From contig NZ_AP024110.1 in the NCBI RefSeq assembly GCF_019703875.1, positions 1,054,001 to 1,118,000 of the forward strand: a DNA stretch of 64,000 nt, given 5' to 3'. The translations under genes and the position numbers were made by a program. This document shows, one piece after another, positions 61,060 through 64,000 of the stretch. The notes beneath the pieces were generated by a model. The model was not told the DNA's origin. It searched no databases and saw only the letters and a program-made list of their open reading frames with translations. Positions within the stretch are counted from its first letter, which is position 1. Each line of letters starts with the position of its first letter. The stretch is from Methyloradius palustris. GTDB lineage: Bacteria; Pseudomonadota; Gammaproteobacteria; Burkholderiales; Methylophilaceae.

Positions 61060-62385
61060 TTGAATTCATTCTTTAAACCGAATGCGCCACAAGCCCCGCT
61101 TGCAGAACGACTACGCCCGCAGACGATAGACGAAGTGGTCGGGCAGTCGCATTTGCTGGCTGAGGGTAAGCCGCTGCAGCTGGCTTTTACCTCAGGCAAG
61201 TTGCCATCGATGATACTCTGGGGCCCACCTGGAGTAGGCAAGACCACGCTTGCACGGCTGATTGCCAATGCTTCAGATGCTGAGTTTATTCCATTGTCAG
61301 CTGTGCTAGCTGGCGTGAAGGATATTCGTGCCGCTGTCGAGCAGGCCGAATATAGTCTGCAGCAGTCTGGTCGCCGTACCATCATGTTTGTTGATGAAGT
61401 CCACCGATTCAATAAGTCGCAGCAGGATGCATTTCTCCCGTTTGTTGAAAGTGGTTTGCTGACTTTTATAGGCGCGACCACTGAGAATCCGTCGTTTGAA
61501 GTGAATAGTGCGTTATTAAGTCGTGCACAGGTCTTCGTGCTCAAGGCTTTATCTGAAGAAGAGCTAGGGCTTTTATTCCAGCGTGCACAACAGGCTGTGG
61601 GTGAAGGCGTGACGGTAGAAGAGGGCGTTAAGTCCGAAATACTGGCTTATGCCGATGGTGATGCGCGCCGCTTGCTTAATTTTCTGGAAGGCCTGTTTAA
61701 TGCAGCGCAGTCCGCCAATATTACGCATATTGATGAGACCTTTCTGCAAAGTACGATGGCCAGCAAGCTGCGTATCTTTGATAAAGGTGGCGAAGCCTTT
61801 TACGACCAGATATCTGCGCTACACAAATCGGTGCGTGGCTCTAACCCTGATGCCGCCCTCTATTGGTTTCTTCGCATGATTGATGGTGGGGCAGATCCTT
61901 TGTATCTGGGTCGCCGCATTATGCGTATGGCGATTGAAGACATTGGTATTGCCGACCCACGCGCCCAGACTATGGCGCTCGAAGCTTGCCAGATATATGA
62001 ACGGCTTGGTTCGCCAGAAGGCGAATTAGCATTATCCAATGCCGTAATCTACTGTGCAGTCGCACCTAAGAGCAATGCTGCTTATATGGCCTACAACCAG
62101 GCTAAGGCATTTATCTCACAGGATAAATCGCGCAACGTACCCCTACATTTACGCAATGCGCCGACCAAGCTGATGAAAGAGTTGGATTACGGCAAAGAGT
62201 ATCGTTATGCGCACAATGAGCCTGATGCTTTTGCCGCAGGTGTAGATTATTTCCCTGATGATCTACAGGTGATTGAGTTTTATATGCCCACGCCACGCGG
62301 CCTAGAGGGTAAAATTGGCGAAAAGCTGCAGCGCCTCAAACAGCTTGATCATGAAGCCAAGCAAAAGCATTCAAAAAAGAAATAG
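61060..62385 (+). CDS. rarA: Replication-associated recombination protein A (AAA ATPase)
   Basis: 441 residues, TTG start. Landmarks: LAERLRPQTIDEVVGQSHLL, Walker A WGPPGVGKTTLARLI, Walker B IMFVDEVHRFNKSQQD, sensor 1 FIGATTENPSFEVN, and the C-terminal tetramer domain with YLGRRIMRMAIEDIGIADP and VPLHLRNAPTKLMKELDYG. RarA (MgsA) works at stalled forks. Normally it lies next to lolA; here it follows the OGT-like gene after 25 bases. Upstream of serS by 21 bases, as usual. Confidence 0.96.
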   Translation: MNSFFKPNAPQAPLAERLRPQTIDEVVGQSHLLAEGKPLQLAFTSGKLPSMILWGPPGVGKTTLARLIANASDAEFIPLSAVLAGVKDIRAAVEQAEYSLQQSGRRTIMFVDEVHRFNKSQQDAFLPFVESGLLTFIGATTENPSFEVNSALLSRAQVFVLKALSEEELGLLFQRAQQAVGEGVTVEEGVKSEILAYADGDARRLLNFLEGLFNAAQSANITHIDETFLQSTMASKLRIFDKGGEAFYDQISALHKSVRGSNPDAALYWFLRMIDGGADPLYLGRRIMRMAIEDIGIADPRAQTMALEACQIYERLGSPEGELALSNAVIYCAVAPKSNAAYMAYNQAKAFISQDKSRNVPLHLRNAPTKLMKELDYGKEYRYAHNEPDAFAAGVDYFPDDLQVIEFYMPTPRGLEGKIGEKLQRLKQLDHEAKQKHSKKK

Positions 62386-62406
62386 TAAAAATAATTAGGA
62401 AATAGC

Positions 62407-63684
62407 ATGTTAGATATTCAGCAGTTGCGTAACGATTTAGATGCAGTAGTCAGCAAACTCGCTGCCCGCGGTTTTAGTTTCGATACAGCAAGTTTCACTG
62501 CGCTGGAGCAGGAACGTAAAACCGTACAAACCCGCACACAAGACTTGCAAGCCAAACGCAATGCGACCTCTAAGCAGATTGGCATTGCAAAATCTAAAGG
62601 CGAAGATGTTAGCGCGATTTTGGCTGAAGTGGCTGGCCTAGGTCAACAACTAAAGGCTGATGAAACACGTCTTGAGCAGATCCAATCTGAGTTGCAGAAC
62701 ATATTACTCAACGTGCCCAACCTGCCGCATGAGAGCGTGCCAGCTGGAAAAACTGAAGAAAATAATGTAGAAGTACGCAAAGTTGGTACGCCACGCACGT
62801 TTGATTTTGAGATCAAAGACCACACTGATGTAGGTACGCCTTTGGGGTTGGATTTTGATACAGGCACCAAACTGGCCGGTACGCGCTTTACCTTGATGCG
62901 TGGTCAGATCGCCAAACTACATCGAGCCTTAGCGCAATTCATGCTAGATACGCAGACTGGTAAGCATGGATATGAAGAGTGCTACACGCCTTATCTGGTT
63001 AATGCTGAAACGTTGACTGGTACAGGCCAATTGCCGAAGTTTGAAGAAGATTTGTTTTCGCTTTCGCACAATGACAGCAAGCTCTATCTGATCCCAACTT
63101 CAGAAGTCACTTTGACCAATACCGTGCGTGATGAAATCGTGCCGCTGGAATCCTTGCCTATCAAGCTCACAGCACATACGCCGTGCTTCCGCTCCGAGGC
63201 TGGCTCTTATGGGCGTGATACCCGTGGCATGATACGCCAGCACCAGTTTGATAAAGTGGAAATGGTACAGATCGTCCATCCAGAAAAAAGTTATGAAGCA
63301 CTGGAAGAGATGGTTGGCCATGCTGAGAATATTCTCAAGGCGTTAGAACTGCCATATCGCGTCGTTTCATTGTGTACTGGTGACATGGGCTTTGGCGCTG
63401 CCAAGACTTACGATCTGGAAGTTTGGCTACCTGCACAAAATACTTATCGCGAGATTTCATCTGTCTCTAATTGTGAGGCTTTTCAAGCAAGACGTTTGCA
63501 GGCGCGTTTCCGTAATGAAACAGGCAAAACTGAACTAGTACATACCTTGAATGGCTCAGGCTTGGCAGTTGGTCGCACACTGGTGGCTGTGCTTGAAAAT
63601 TACCAGAATGCTGATGGCAGCGTAACAGTGCCACAGGTGTTACGTGAGTACATGGGTAATATCACAGAGATCAAGCCAGTTTAA
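62407..63684 (+). CDS. serS: Seryl-tRNA synthetase
   Basis: 425 residues. N-terminal coiled-coil tRNA-binding arm (~30-100), then the class II core: motif 2 FRSEAGSYGRDTRGMIRQHQ and motif 3 TLNGSGLAVGRTLVAVLENYQ-type end, plus ISSVSNCEAFQARRL for serine and ATP binding. The start MLDIQQLRNDLDAV is standard. AGGAAATAGC precedes the ATG. Confidence 0.98.
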   Translation: MLDIQQLRNDLDAVVSKLAARGFSFDTASFTALEQERKTVQTRTQDLQAKRNATSKQIGIAKSKGEDVSAILAEVAGLGQQLKADETRLEQIQSELQNILLNVPNLPHESVPAGKTEENNVEVRKVGTPRTFDFEIKDHTDVGTPLGLDFDTGTKLAGTRFTLMRGQIAKLHRALAQFMLDTQTGKHGYEECYTPYLVNAETLTGTGQLPKFEEDLFSLSHNDSKLYLIPTSEVTLTNTVRDEIVPLESLPIKLTAHTPCFRSEAGSYGRDTRGMIRQHQFDKVEMVQIVHPEKSYEALEEMVGHAENILKALELPYRVVSLCTGDMGFGAAKTYDLEVWLPAQNTYREISSVSNCEAFQARRLQARFRNETGKTELVHTLNGSGLAVGRTLVAVLENYQNADGSVTVPQVLREYMGNITEIKPV

Positions 63685-63696
63685 CTGGGCTGCAGT

Positions 63697-64000
63697 CTAA
63701 CGCGGGATAGCAGGTGAGATATTACCAAGGCTTAACTGCTGCTCTATAAAGTTGAGATTGCTAGTATTAAAGCTCGGTAATATCGGCCTGTGTTGTGGCT
63801 CGTATTTCTCAAGCACCTTATGGTAGCTGCGTATTGATTCCACAAATACCACTGGCGCGCCGCCACTGGCATAGCCATATTTCAGGGTCGTGTAGTATTC
63901 GGCTTTATTCAATAGCGGCAGCACCTTTTTAAGGTCAGCCCAGCTATCTGGATTGAGCGCCAAGCGTTGTGCCAATACTCTTGCATCTTCAAGGTGCGCA
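63697..64000 (-). CDS. Lytic murein transglycosylase F-like, C-terminal part (cut by window end)
   Basis: The frame is open to the right edge, so only the last ~100 residues are seen; the TTG at 63975 is not a start. The fragment AHLEDARVLAQRLALNPDSW, then VLPLLNKAEYYTTLKYGYAS, PVVFVESIRSYHKVLEKYE matches the end of the SLT domain of MltF, where GHV-DAR, LP-L-YY--LKYGYARG and FV-NIR-YY are conserved. It would cut peptidoglycan glycan strands. The last ~30 residues are a short polar tail. Convergent with serS, 12 bases apart. Confidence 0.82.
   Translation of the reverse strand, partial: AHLEDARVLAQRLALNPDSWADLKKVLPLLNKAEYYTTLKYGYASGGAPVVFVESIRSYHKVLEKYEPQHRPILPSFNTSNLNFIEQQLSLGNISPAIPR

Overview
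This window is a stretch of bacterial chromosome, almost certainly from a betaproteobacterium of the Methylophilaceae (a Methylotenera- or Methylophilus-like methylotroph). That placement is an inference. It rests on a complete NAD-linked molybdenum formate dehydrogenase operon (fdsGBA-fdhD-fdsD), gene families and gene order typical of Betaproteobacteria (trxB | ftsK-lolA ... rarA-serS), moderate GC content, and frequent TTG/GTG starts. I see no tRNA, rRNA, CRISPR array, prophage or intact insertion sequence. Both ends cut a gene: a GGDEF protein on the left and an MltF-like lytic transglycosylase on the right.

Layout. 1-6.7 kb: GGDEF protein, polytopic membrane protein, FadL-type porin, YgiQ radical SAM enzyme and a TraB/GumN-family protein. 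6.7-11.5 kb: a signalling and stress cluster with a CheY-like receiver, a NarL-type regulator, DUF883 and DUF1328 stress proteins, a CHASE3 histidine kinase, a small membrane protein and an EF-hand/BON protein. Its promoter regions share TGTCAG/CTGACA motifs. 11.5-22.6 kb: mostly housekeeping (RhlE helicase, RsuA, RpiA, TrmH-type methylase, Hsp33, GluQ-RS, a CHASE3-GAF-GGDEF cyclase), interrupted at 13.1-14.1 kb by a palindromic repeat and an AT-rich gene with a HEPN-like RNIRSH motif. 22.6-26.7 kb: an ECF sigma, anti-sigma, periplasmic metal-sensor-like protein, DUF1800 and DUF1501 operon. 27-34.1 kb: accessory genes with REP-like repeats, a FucP-type transporter, polyphosphate:AMP phosphotransferase, and an aldehyde dehydrogenase/DUF779 pair. 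34.5-40.6 kb: formate dehydrogenase. 40.7-43.4 kb: HAD phosphatase, IspD, IspF and a MOSC protein. 43.5-49.1 kb: a Czc/Cus-type metal efflux operon. 49.3-52.6 kb: Smr protein, thioredoxin reductase, Dps and OxyR, a peroxide-defence group. 52.7-64 kb: ftsK-lolA, then an inserted block, then rarA-serS.

The most interesting region is the block at about 55.7-61.0 kb between lolA and rarA, two genes that are neighbours in many Proteobacteria including E. coli. It encodes a TPR plus outer-membrane barrel protein resembling Slam translocators, a secreted FecR-domain protein with a C-terminal glycine-rich barrel region of the TbpB-like type, and a TPR/SPINDLY-family O-GlcNAc-transferase-like enzyme. 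I read it as a candidate surface-protein export and glycosylation module.

A second point of interest is a family of roughly 105-125 bp nested palindromic repeats (three copies). They have conserved caps but different, still self-complementary, stems, and two copies fill both gaps of the aldehyde dehydrogenase operon.
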